The notes under the pieces are model-generated. The model searched no databases. It was not told the origin of the DNA and saw only the letters and a program-made list of their open reading frames with translations. DNA of 64,000 nt, from the NCBI RefSeq assembly GCF_039993895.1, contig NZ_CP121194.1:2604001-2668000 (forward strand), given 5' to 3'. Within the stretch, counting starts at the first letter, position 1; every line of letters begins with the position of its first letter. Position numbers and translations under genes: made by a program. This stretch comes from Edaphobacter paludis. Its GTDB lineage: Bacteria > Acidobacteriota > Terriglobia > Terriglobales > Acidobacteriaceae. Shown one piece after another: positions 11,335-20,186 of the stretch.

Positions 11335-11747
11335 TAGAGATCTCCCTTGTCGTTTGACCAGTCCAGAATGCCCTTTTTCCAGACGTAGAAGAGGCCGACG
11401 CCGACGAAGCCGAGGTACACCAGCATCTCGTAGAAGCCGAACATGCGCGAACCGGTGATCGCCGGAAGCCGCCGGAAGATAACCGCCCAGGGAAGCATGA
11501 AGACCGCCTCCACATCGAACAGGATGAAGAGCATCGCGACCATGTAGAAGCGGACCGAGAAACGTCCGCGCGCGTCGCCGATGGGATCCATACCGCACTC
11601 GTAGGCTCCGGCCTTGGTGCGTGAATTTTTATGTTTGCCGATGAGGAATGAGACCCCAACCATGCCGCAGGCGACACCAAGCGCAACCAGTATCTGCAGC
11701 ACCAAGGGAAGATAATTCCATATGTAGGGGTAACTTTGCATGGCCAT
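11334..11747 (-). CDS. nuoA: NADH-quinone oxidoreductase subunit A
   Basis: Small membrane subunit (137 aa, three helices) and probable first gene of the operon. The conserved loop KAGAYECGMDPIGDARGRFSVRFYMVAMLFILFDVEAVFMLPWA is unmistakable, including the loop Cys and the acidic residues of helix 2. The ATG at 11747 (or a second one 6 bases on) is preferred to an upstream TTG. It is separated from the prepilin peptidase stop by 59 bp, which must hold the nuo promoter if the operon starts here. Confidence 0.94.
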   Translation of the reverse strand: MAMQSYPYIWNYLPLVLQILVALGVACGMVGVSFLIGKHKNSRTKAGAYECGMDPIGDARGRFSVRFYMVAMLFILFDVEAVFMLPWAVIFRRLPAITGSRMFGFYEMLVYLGFVGVGLFYVWKKGILDWSNDKGDL

Positions 11748-11806
11748 CTTCGACTCTAAGATTGCGACGGTCAAGTGTCAAGTTATTGACGGTATTCGGC
11801 TGTGAA

Positions 11807-12727
11807 TTAGAGCAGCATTTTATAGGCGTTGATGAGCTTTTCACCGTAAAGCGCGGCAATCAATCCGCCGATCGCAAGGAAGCTGCCAAAGGCGAGTTTC
11901 GACGTCGCTCCAGCCTTGCCCCGAGCAAGCAGAACGATAGCATAAATGCTCGCAATCAGCAGGCCCGCAAATAACGCAAGCGCAGAGGACCAGAAACCGA
12001 GGAAAGCAGCCAGCAGACCGAAGAGCTTGACGTCGCCAAGCCCCATGCCTTCGCGATGGCGCAGCACTTGATACAACCAGCGGATGAGCAGCAGAATGGC
12101 AATGGCTGCGCAGACCGACAGGAGCCACTCGCCCAGCAGCCTCTCCGGCCCGGTGAGAAAGACGTTCCCCTGACCTGCAGAACTTCCCGGGCTGCTGATC
12201 TGAATCTGCTGATTTTTGAGGATGACGTCGTCCTCATTCGGAGCTAGAAAGATAGCCCGCGTGCAGGTGAGAAAGAATGAAACAGCGATGCCGCCGAGAG
12301 TGAAGATATCTGGCAGCAACTGCGTCTGCCAGTCCATCACCATTAGCCCAATCAGCAGAAAGCCGAGCAACGCGATACCGACGTGCACAATGACGTCCGA
12401 CACCAGATCATGCGACCTTGAGAAATAAAGCAGCGTATAAATCGCCGCTGCCTGCGCCATGAACCATAGCCCAAGGCCAATCTCGACCAGAGGATAGTGC
12501 AACGCAATGGAGTCTTTGCAGTGGCGGCAGCGACCTCGCAGCAGCAGCCAGCTAATCACCGGAATATTGTCGTACCAGGGGATCGCCGCTCCGCAATCCG
12601 GACAGCGCGAACCCGGATGGACAACCGATTCGCCCTGTGGAAGGCGTGCAATGCAGACGTTCAGGAAGCTGCCAAAGATCAGGCCAAGGGCGAATCCCAC
12701 AGCCTCGTACGCGATAAGTGGAGTCAC
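11807..12727 (-). CDS. Type IV prepilin peptidase (A24 family)
   Basis: Membrane-embedded aspartic protease (306 aa) that cleaves and often N-methylates type IV pilin-like precursors. Motifs present: N-terminal GLIFGSFLNVCIARLP, two zinc-type CxxC pairs (C42/C45, C67/C70), the first catalytic Asp in MDWQTQLLPD (about D132, with D140 nearby) and the GxGD site GLGDVK (D231). Hydrophobic helices fill the rest. The frame continues upstream into the porin gene, so the GTG at 12727 was chosen as a non-overlapping start. It could serve pili or type II secretion, as in PilD/GspO; a secretin lies at 29.7 kb. Confidence 0.92.
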   Translation of the reverse strand: MTPLIAYEAVGFALGLIFGSFLNVCIARLPQGESVVHPGSRCPDCGAAIPWYDNIPVISWLLLRGRCRHCKDSIALHYPLVEIGLGLWFMAQAAAIYTLLYFSRSHDLVSDVIVHVGIALLGFLLIGLMVMDWQTQLLPDIFTLGGIAVSFFLTCTRAIFLAPNEDDVILKNQQIQISSPGSSAGQGNVFLTGPERLLGEWLLSVCAAIAILLLIRWLYQVLRHREGMGLGDVKLFGLLAAFLGFWSSALALFAGLLIASIYAIVLLARGKAGATSKLAFGSFLAIGGLIAALYGEKLINAYKMLL

Positions 12728-12747
12728 TTTTGAAGTATACGGCGAGC

Positions 12748-14199
12748 TTAAAAATCCACATGCATCCGCAACGCTGACACCAGCGTTGGGCCGCGATCCT
12801 TGTTGTAGCCGGGATGCGCGATGAATTGCGTATCCACCGCGTAGTAAACGCCGCGCCATGCATGAAGGTTGTAATACCCCTCCACGATGTCCTCGCGCGC
12901 GTAGTTCAGATTGCTATCTCCAAGCAGGAAGCCCAGACCGCCGAGGCGAAGGTAGTTCTGGTGATCGCGCTTGATGGCGTTGCTCACAAAAGTGAGGCCT
13001 AGCTTGTCGTTGGGCCGCGCCCAGCTTCTGCCGGAGTAGTCGCCGCCAAACTCGACCGTCTGATCGACTTCGGTGTAGGCGAACGACTCATGCTGGCCTT
13101 CGTTCCAACCGAAGCGCACAAAGATGCGTAGATTCTCGGTCAACTCCTGCTCTGCATTCAATCCAAATCCGTACTTCACCGCGCCGTATCTCTCGTGCCG
13201 GGTGATCGCGGGCGTTTTTTCCGTCCCGTCAAGATACGCCTTCACCGCATCGCGATAGAGGCCCATGTGCGCGTGGTTCACGAAGCTCAACACACGGACG
13301 ACACCCTTGCGGTCCGGGGCCACCAGTCCGCCGAGCAGCGGCTTGCGCAGTTCAAACTCCATATTTTGCCCGCTCGCACGGCGCAGGTTCCAGTCGAGGT
13401 CGATGCCGTTAGCGACGGTTGGCATCAGCGCAAGGCCATAGCGCGCAGACCAGTCTTTGTCGTCGTACTCAGCCACGGCGGCGTAGGTATAGCCGCGTGT
13501 ATCGGCTGCGTAGTCCCACGCGCCGTTGTTGTCTACGGTCCAGTTCAGGAACTGCAGATGACTATCCGTCCCGATATTGTTCATGTCGAAATAATCGGGA
13601 AGGCTCATCTTGCCGACGCGGAACTCCAGCCTGCGCTCGGGAACCTGTGTCGCCAACGCGAACGGCGTCCGTTCGGCATCGGTCATCTTGCTGCTCAGTC
13701 CGATGGTCTGGTGAAGCTGAACGCGCGCGATGTATGGCACCGGCCCGAGGTTTGGGTTGCGCACAACGTCGAGGTTGGTGAACCCGGCTAGCCCGAGCGC
13801 TTCGCTGTCGCCGCGTCCGCCGGATGACTCGACGTCAAAAATCGCGTCGGTATTGCTCTTTGGACTCTTCCGGAGTTGCGCCCCCAGAAAGAGCGTCCCC
13901 AGAAGCGATGTCTTATATTCGCCCCGGCTGAGAAAGCTGTTGGTCCCCTCATACGGCGAGTGAAATGGGCCATGCCCTTGAAGGATGATGTTCGCTTGAC
14001 CCGAGATCAGGTAGCGCGATTTTTCCGAATGAGGAAAGAGGGTTGGCGCTCCCGCTGGGGCTGGCGTCACATCGCGTTGCGGAGTGGGATCGGACGATAG
14101 CAGCGTGGCCGCCTGCTGCGCCACGACTTTATGCGCAGGGAGGGTCAACAACAGTAGCAATCCCTGCAGCACATATTTCAAAGTGGAGTTATGCGCCAT
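12748..14199 (-). CDS. OprB-type carbohydrate-selective porin family protein
   Basis: Outer-membrane barrel protein of about 483 aa. A signal peptide is clear after MAHNSTLKYVLQGLLLLLTL, ending in an alanine/valine-glutamine cleavage region, then many alternating amphipathic strands and a terminal phenylalanine (MHVDF), as required for barrel assembly. The pattern VEGYYNLHAWRGVYYAVDTQFIAHPGYN resembles the C-terminal part of OprB porins. An alternative start at 14247 would add 16 residues. It is divergent from an FrmR/RcnR-type sensor and shares an operator with it, so it may be metal- or aldehyde-responsive. The real substrate is not visible from sequence. Confidence 0.78.
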   Translation of the reverse strand: MAHNSTLKYVLQGLLLLLTLPAHKVVAQQAATLLSSDPTPQRDVTPAPAGAPTLFPHSEKSRYLISGQANIILQGHGPFHSPYEGTNSFLSRGEYKTSLLGTLFLGAQLRKSPKSNTDAIFDVESSGGRGDSEALGLAGFTNLDVVRNPNLGPVPYIARVQLHQTIGLSSKMTDAERTPFALATQVPERRLEFRVGKMSLPDYFDMNNIGTDSHLQFLNWTVDNNGAWDYAADTRGYTYAAVAEYDDKDWSARYGLALMPTVANGIDLDWNLRRASGQNMEFELRKPLLGGLVAPDRKGVVRVLSFVNHAHMGLYRDAVKAYLDGTEKTPAITRHERYGAVKYGFGLNAEQELTENLRIFVRFGWNEGQHESFAYTEVDQTVEFGGDYSGRSWARPNDKLGLTFVSNAIKRDHQNYLRLGGLGFLLGDSNLNYAREDIVEGYYNLHAWRGVYYAVDTQFIAHPGYNKDRGPTLVSALRMHVDF

Positions 14200-14322
14200 C
14201 GAAGTTCGATATTCAGCCTTGCCTGTGAACGGAGTGCTAATTGCCATGCAAAGCGTCTTCTTTCCTGTCCGAAGTGCGTCTTCTCTCGATGAGAGCTTGC
14301 CGAAAGCGGCGCGACACGGATA

Positions 14323-14341
14323 GTATACCCCCATACGGTAT
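14323..14341. promoter_or_regulatory. Candidate CsoR/RcnR/FrmR-family operator
   Basis: Between the divergent porin and sensor genes lies GTAT-A-CCCCC-ATAC (14323-14336), overlapping a second inverted pair ATACC-N7-GGTAT (14325-14341). A five-C (G) tract flanked by AT-rich inverted repeats is the known operator style of the CsoR/RcnR/FrmR family. It lies 18 bp before the sensor ATG, so autoregulation is likely, and control of the porin is plausible. Confidence 0.7.
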
Positions 14342-14358
14342 TATTCGGGAGCTACAAG

Positions 14359-14631
14359 ATGACTGAAGTATCAAGAGAGCGGACAAAGTTGTTGAATCGT
14401 GTCAAGCGCATACGCGGTCAGATGGACGCTGTGGAACGAACGTTGCTGGGCGACGAAAACTGCGCGGACGTCTTGATGCTGCTTGCCGCTGCCCGCGGAG
14501 GAATCAACGGCCTGATGGCCGAGGTGTTGGAAGATCACATTCGCCTTCATCTTCTGCAGGATGGGCGTGCTCCACTCACGCCCGACCTGGGAGAAGAGTT
14601 GATTGATCTGGTCCGTGCTTATTTGAAGTAG
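14359..14631 (+). CDS. FrmR/RcnR-like metal- or formaldehyde-sensing repressor
   Basis: All-alpha DNA-binding repressor of the CsoR/RcnR/FrmR family (90 aa). The body LLNRVKRIRGQMDAVERTLLG, the stretch GGINGLMAEVLEDHIRLHL and the C-terminal LVRAYLK are closest to FrmR/RcnR. Sensor positions are Cys35, His60 and His64, which match the RcnR metal ligands. Position 3 is Glu rather than the RcnR His, so metal preference may differ, and FrmR-like aldehyde sensing via Cys35 is also possible. The ATG at 14359 has GGAG upstream. It is divergent from the porin. Confidence 0.88.
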   Translation: MTEVSRERTKLLNRVKRIRGQMDAVERTLLGDENCADVLMLLAAARGGINGLMAEVLEDHIRLHLLQDGRAPLTPDLGEELIDLVRAYLK

Positions 14632-14655
14632 TTTGGGTGAAGAGGGGCTGCTCGA

Positions 14656-14877
14656 CTAGCGAGATTTGGCTCCGACGGCGACCAGTCCGACGCCGGCAAT
14701 CAAGGCGATCGTGCTCAGGATCGGCGAAATGGGAATAGTCTGCTTTTGCTGATGCGAGATTTGAAGCGGCCCCATGTCCACATCTTTTTTTGTGTGAGTG
14801 AAGCTGACCCCGCCAACCGCAAAGCCGATAATGCCGAGGAGGATGAGAAGAATTCCTACAATGGTTGCAGCCTTCAT
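14656..14877 (-). CDS. Small two-helix membrane protein
   Basis: A 73-aa protein with an N-terminal hydrophobic helix (about residues 4-24) and a C-terminal helix (about 50-68), joined by a polar loop containing KKDVDMGPLQI. The start ATG at 14877 has AAAGG about 9 bases upstream. It resembles short DUF3185-like membrane proteins by architecture, but I cannot assign a function. It is convergent with the sensor gene. Confidence 0.65.
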   Translation of the reverse strand: MKAATIVGILLILLGIIGFAVGGVSFTHTKKDVDMGPLQISHQQKQTIPISPILSTIALIAGVGLVAVGAKSR

Positions 14878-15255
14878 GCGTAACTACCTTTCACTACAAA
14901 TATTTGGCGACCTACTCTCTGATGCCCCCATTCCAGTCACCAGATGCATGGGTGCTTCGACTTGATTCTGTTTGGCATCAAGGAGTAGCCTAAATCTACA
15001 CGGGAAAGGAGGATGATCCAGCCTATGAAAATTGACTGTAATAGTTGCACCAACGTACGTGAGGTGACTGAGGCTTAGAGCGTCCTTTGCTCTAGTCCTG
15101 GCGTTTGCAGTAACCAGCAGTTCCGCCGAGGCCCAATGTCCGAGTTAGGGGACGCCTCAAGTCAAACTCAACAGATCACCGCCAGACGGCCCGCTGCTCT
15201 CTTCAGAGTGCGGGCCGTTTGTCTTTCATTCGGGCCACAGATTTAGAATAGGGAT
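14878..15255. other. Intergenic region upstream of thiG with several hairpins and a possible micro-ORF
   Basis: No conventional gene. On the plus strand there is a strong AAAGGAGG (15005-15012) followed at 15025-15078 by a possible 17-codon ORF with a Cys-x2-Cys pair (MKIDCNSCTNVREVTEA). Downstream come a small AGAGC...GCTCT stem-loop (about 15076-15093), a GAGGC...GCCTC arm enclosing GTCC...GGGAC (about 15127-15160), and a strong terminator. The succession could be a small RNA, a leader attenuator for thiG, or a micro-peptide transcript. I see no canonical TPP riboswitch core. Confidence 0.4.
15186..15225 (+). terminator. Rho-independent terminator upstream of thiG
   Basis: A 9-bp G+C-rich perfect stem (ACGGCCCGC / GCGGGCCGT) encloses an inner CTCT/AGAG stem and is followed by TTGTCTTT. 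It ends about 30 bp before the thiG ATG, so it terminates something transcribed within the preceding gene-free 300 bp, or attenuates thiG. Confidence 0.85.
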
Positions 15256-16026
15256 ATGAACCCCCTTGTCATCGCTGGCAGAGCTTTTCAGTCACGTCTT
15301 ATCGTCGGTACCGGAAAATACAAAGATGGCGCGGAGACCCAGGCGGCTATTGAGGCATCAGGCGCCGAGATGGTGACGGTTGCGGTACGCCGCGTCAACC
15401 TCGACCGTTCAACGGAATCGCTGCTGGACTTCATCGATCCACGGCGCTACTTTCTGCTCCCCAATACCGCTGGCTGTTACACCGCAGACGAAGCCATCCG
15501 CGCTGCTCGTCTCGGGCGCGAGGTAGGACTGTCGGACTGGGTCAAGATCGAGGTCATCGGCGACCAGCAGACGCTCTATCCGGATATTCAGGCGACACTG
15601 GAGGCGACGCGGGTTCTAGTGAAGGAAGGCTTCACCGTGCTCCCCTATGCATCTGATGACATTGTTTTTGCCAAGCGCCTGATTGATGCTGGCGCGGCTG
15701 CGGTAATGCCTCTGGGCGCTCCCATTGGCAGCGGGTTGGGATTGCAGAATACCGCTAACCTGCGCATTCTGAGGGAGCTGATTACCGAGGTTCCGCTGAT
15801 CGTCGATGCCGGCGTTGGCACTGCATCGGATGCCACGGTTGCCATGGAGTTAGGATTCGATGGAGTGCTGATGAATACAGCTATCGCGCAAGCAAAAGAT
15901 CCTCTGCTGATGGCCGAAGCGATGCAACACGCTGTGCTCGCCGGACGGCAGGCATTTCTCGCTGGGCGCATGCCGCGCAAGCTGTACGCCACAGCAAGTT
16001 CGCCGCTGGAAGGTATCTCCCGCTAA
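15256..16026 (+). CDS. thiG: Thiazole synthase
   Basis: TIM-barrel enzyme (256 aa) that makes the thiazole phosphate moiety of thiamine from DXP, dehydroglycine and ThiS-thiocarboxylate. The Schiff-base lysine is Lys97 in WVKIEVIGD. The phosphate-binding and barrel motifs [20 protein letters not shown] and [11 protein letters not shown] are clear, as is the N-terminal [10 protein letters not shown]. It stands alone here, without thiS or other thi genes. The ATG at 15256 follows AATAGGGAT. It is convergent with lysS, 11 bp away. Confidence 0.96.
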   Translation: MNPLVIAGRAFQSRLIVGTGKYKDGAETQAAIEASGAEMVTVAVRRVNLDRSTESLLDFIDPRRYFLLPNTAGCYTADEAIRAARLGREVGLSDWVKIEVIGDQQTLYPDIQATLEATRVLVKEGFTVLPYASDDIVFAKRLIDAGAAAVMPLGAPIGSGLGLQNTANLRILRELITEVPLIVDAGVGTASDATVAMELGFDGVLMNTAIAQAKDPLLMAEAMQHAVLAGRQAFLAGRMPRKLYATASSPLEGISR

Positions 16027-16037
16027 TTCCTAAAACA

Positions 16038-17720
<1,683 letters not shown>

Positions 17721-17917
17721 AGGTTTTCCTCTGAGACAAATGGGTTTGAAGTTTCAGTATAGCGGCGATGAGGAGCTTAGATGGGGCCGAAGGCAGCGAG
17801 CAGGAATGAACAGCAGCAAGGGAGAGGACGGGTATAGTGCGGGCTTCTCCTTTGCGGGACAGCTACCGCATGGAGCTCCTATGTCTTTGGCGCACATGCA
17901 TGATGTAATGGTTGGCT

Positions 17918-18175
17918 ATGGCGGATAACCAGACAGGAAACGGCAAAGGCGGCGGAGGCAAAGGCCCGCTGGGCGACCTGGTAAAGGCCGAATCGATGAT
18001 TCAACTGGCGATTGCGCTTCCGGCTGGATGCCTGATCGGCTGGCTGATCGGGTCGTGGCTGGATAGGCACTTTCACCAAAGCTGGATCTCGATTGCAGGC
18101 ATTGTGCTGGGCGCAGTGGCGGGATTTATACAAATCTTCACGACGGCTTCGCGCTTTTTGAAGAACGACAAATAG
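17918..18175 (+). CDS. atpZ: AtpZ/AtpI-type F0 accessory protein
   Basis: An 85-aa membrane protein with a Gly/Lys-rich N-terminus and two helices (about residues 25-48 and 57-77). The stretch LIGWLIGSWLDRHFHQSW matches AtpZ-family proteins encoded ahead of ATP synthase genes and implicated in F0 assembly or ion uptake. The ATG at 17918 was chosen over an in-frame TTG two codons earlier. It heads the atpZ-atpI-atpB-atpE operon. Confidence 0.75.
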   Translation: MADNQTGNGKGGGGKGPLGDLVKAESMIQLAIALPAGCLIGWLIGSWLDRHFHQSWISIAGIVLGAVAGFIQIFTTASRFLKNDK

Positions 18176-18189
18176 GTGAGGACGATTTT

Positions 18190-18600
18190 GTGAAGGCAAT
18201 CGATAGCTATACGGACGCGGACTTCAAGCGAACGATCTGGAGCGCGCTGCGGCTGCTGACGATCGTTACGGTGGTCGCGACTCCACTGGTGTGGTGGAAG
18301 GCAGGTTGGCCGAGCGCGGCGTTGCTGGTGGTGGGCGCGGTTATCTCGGGGTCGGGGCTGTTTGAGTGGCTGAGGCTTATGTCGGCGGTGATGGTGAGGA
18401 TGGACGGCGGCCAGACGGCACGGCCGATGGCGATGGTATTGGTGGGATTCTTCCTCCGATTAGGGGTCGCGGTGGTGCTGCTGTATGTTAGCCTGAAGTA
18501 TCTGAATGGTTCGGTCTATGCGCTCGCTGCGGGCCTTGCGCTGGGAGTGTTTGCACTCGCGGTGGAGGGGTTGAGGCTTATGAAGGCGTGGACGGTGTAG
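18190..18600 (+). CDS. atpI: ATP synthase subunit I (AtpI-like)
   Basis: A 136-aa protein with four predicted membrane helices in the place where AtpI, a non-structural F0 assembly factor, is expected. The start is GTG at 18190 with GAGGA 8 bases upstream. Sequence similarity among AtpI proteins is low, so the call leans on hydrophobic profile and position between atpZ and atpB. Confidence 0.7.
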   Translation: MKAIDSYTDADFKRTIWSALRLLTIVTVVATPLVWWKAGWPSAALLVVGAVISGSGLFEWLRLMSAVMVRMDGGQTARPMAMVLVGFFLRLGVAVVLLYVSLKYLNGSVYALAAGLALGVFALAVEGLRLMKAWTV

Positions 18601-18671
18601 ACAGGCAGTTCGGAGCTGTATCTGGAACGTGAATTACCTGCAAAAGCAAAAAAATCTACTTATTTTTCTAT

Positions 18672-19403
18672 ATGCCGACACAGACATTGCTAACTAAATT
18701 CCTCAACGCGCACTTTGCCGTCCCTGTCGATTCGCTGCTTCATGCGTTGCATATTAAGCCACAGTATCCTGCTGCGCCGATCACGAACGCGTTCGCGATG
18801 GAACTGCTCGTCTTCGTTGTGCTGGTGGCCTACTTTATCCTGGTCAGGCTGACGCTGAGTGTCGAGAAGCCCGCTGCCATCCAGCACCTCGCCGAGATGA
18901 CGCATGAGTTCGTGTCGGAGCAGGGCGATCAGATCATCGGACATGGCTCGGAGCGGTTTACCGGCTATCTGACGGTACTGCTGCTCTTTATCCTACTCTG
19001 CAACCTGCTGGGGCTGATTCCGGGGCTGGAGTCGCCTACGGCGAACGTCGTGGTGCCGCTAGGGTTTGCGCTGGTCACGTTTGTTTACTATCACTATCAC
19101 GGTATCCGGGCGCATGGCTTTGCTTACATCAAGCAATTCCTGGGGCCCGTCTGGTGGCTGTATCCGCTGCTGTTACCGATCGAAATCATCTCCCATTTTG
19201 CCCGTATTCTTTCGCTGACGGTACGTTTATACGCCAACATGTTTGCCGGCGATCTGCTGTCATTAGCGTTCTTCTCGCTGGTGCCGATTGGCGTTCCTCT
19301 GGTGTTTCTGGGTCTGCACCTTGGCGTGGCCGTGGTTCAGGCTTATGTATTCTTCCTGCTTGCGGCGATCTATCTGTCGCTAGCGGTCGCGCAGGATCAC
19401 TAA
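18672..19403 (+). CDS. atpB: ATP synthase F0 subunit a
   Basis: Membrane stator subunit a (243 aa) that forms the ion half-channels against the c-ring. The essential arginine is visible as Arg185 in SLTVRLYANMFAGDL. Other family features are LLFILLCNLLGLIPGLESPTAN and the C-terminal AYVFFLLAAIYLSLAVAQDH. The ATG at 18672 lacks an obvious Shine-Dalgarno sequence, and the 71-bp upstream spacer is A+T-rich, which may help initiation. Confidence 0.96.
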   Translation: MPTQTLLTKFLNAHFAVPVDSLLHALHIKPQYPAAPITNAFAMELLVFVVLVAYFILVRLTLSVEKPAAIQHLAEMTHEFVSEQGDQIIGHGSERFTGYLTVLLLFILLCNLLGLIPGLESPTANVVVPLGFALVTFVYYHYHGIRAHGFAYIKQFLGPVWWLYPLLLPIEIISHFARILSLTVRLYANMFAGDLLSLAFFSLVPIGVPLVFLGLHLGVAVVQAYVFFLLAAIYLSLAVAQDH

Positions 19404-19413
19404 TTTTGAGTTT

Positions 19414-19440
19414 GCCGCGAAGGGCCTCCCTCTTCGCGGC
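19414..19440 (+). other. Stem-loop in the atpB-atpE spacer
   Basis: A perfect 9-bp stem (GCCGCGAAG / CTTCGCGGC) with a 9-base loop and no U-tract after it. It lies 11 bp after atpB and 90 bp before atpE. It could be an mRNA processing or stability element that lets atpE be made in excess, as the c-ring requires; that role is inference. Confidence 0.5.
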
Positions 19441-19530
19441 AGCAACAACGCCGCATAGCGTGAGGGTGCCAGCACGGTGAGCATCAACCACCCACTGGCG
19501 GCGTATCTGACGGGAGACAGGAGTAACACA

Positions 19531-19842
19531 ATGCAGAAACTGCAATATCTGTTTATGTCGTTGGCCGCGCTGCTGCTTGCAACGCCGGCTTTTGCGCAGG
19601 AAGCTGCTGCCGCCAGCCCGGCTGCACAGTGGGTTCCGCTCGCTGCTGGTCTGGGCATGGCATTGGCTGCTGGCCTTTGCGGTCTGGGTCAGGGCAAGGC
19701 GACGGCGTCGGCCACCGAGGCCTTGGCGCGTAACCCAGGTGCTCGTCCTGGAATCTTCATCTTCTTGATTCTCGGTCTGGCGTTCATCGAGTCGCTCGCA
19801 CTGTTCACGTTCGTCATCATCTTCCTGAAAGTCAAAGCGTAA
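19531..19842 (+). CDS. atpE: ATP synthase F0 subunit c with N-terminal signal-like extension
   Basis: Proteolipid ring subunit (103 aa). The first 22 residues (MQKLQYLFMSLAALLLATPA then FAQ) look like a cleavable signal peptide, leaving a mature protein of about 80 aa. Helix 1 has GLGQGKA (Gln54), the polar loop has ARNPGARP, and helix 2 has AFIESLALF with the ion-binding Glu87 followed by Ser88. Gln plus Glu-Ser recalls Na+-type rings, although the usual following Thr is Leu here. The ATG at 19531 has AGGAG upstream; the longer upstream frame is not needed. Confidence 0.95.
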   Translation: MQKLQYLFMSLAALLLATPAFAQEAAAASPAAQWVPLAAGLGMALAAGLCGLGQGKATASATEALARNPGARPGIFIFLILGLAFIESLALFTFVIIFLKVKA

Positions 19843-19861
19843 GCTTTAAGGTCCGGATTAT

Positions 19862-19897
19862 GGCGAAGCCTCCGCGAAGCGGAGGCTTCGCCGTTTT
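19862..19897 (+). terminator. Rho-independent terminator after atpE
   Basis: A 14-bp perfect stem (GGCGAAGCCTCCGC and its complement) closed by a GAA loop and followed by GTTTT. It ends the atpZ-I-B-E transcript 20 bp after atpE, so no F1 genes follow in this operon. Confidence 0.9.
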
Positions 19898-19942
19898 GGC
19901 GAGCCAGATAACGGGCTACGTAGGCCCATAATATTTCCGGAA

Positions 19943-20128
19943 TCAGATTGCGCCCACAAAGGAAACGACGTTATCCGGTGGCTCGAAGATCGTGAGCCGA
20001 ATGCAACTGTCACCCCCAACACATTTATGGCTGTCGAATCCCAAAGTAGGCCGAAAGGTGTCTGCTCTACTTTCGACGACGGCCCTCAACAAGCGCTTCC
20101 ATTCTTCGCCATCCAGAACTAACTGCAC
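19943..20128 (-). CDS. Possible small protein downstream of the TPR-like gene
   Basis: A 61-codon frame from a GTG at 20128, giving a protein with EEWKRLLRAVVESRADTF in the middle and IRLTIFEPPDNVVSFVGAI at the C-terminus. The composition is protein-like, but there is no clear Shine-Dalgarno sequence and the frame begins just after the terminator of the preceding gene. No domain is recognised. The remaining spacer (19898-19942) holds nothing else I can support. Confidence 0.3.
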   Translation of the reverse strand: MQLVLDGEEWKRLLRAVVESRADTFRPTLGFDSHKCVGGDSCIRLTIFEPPDNVVSFVGAI

Positions 20129-20138
20129 CCAACGCAAA

Positions 20139-20164
20139 AAGAGGCAACCCGAAGGCTGCCTCTT
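20139..20164 (-). terminator. Rho-independent terminator after the TPR-like gene
   Basis: Read on the minus strand, an 11-bp stem (AAGAGGCAGCC / GGTTGCCTCTT, one G-U pair) with a TTCG tetraloop runs into TTT. It lies 22 bp after the stop of the upstream exported protein gene. Confidence 0.85.
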
Positions 20165-20186
20165 CTGCTCAACAACAACTTCCCTT

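Noticed and set aside
14878..15255. TPP riboswitch before thiG
   Set aside because: The conserved CUGAGA and GCCAGCG-type core sequences are absent.
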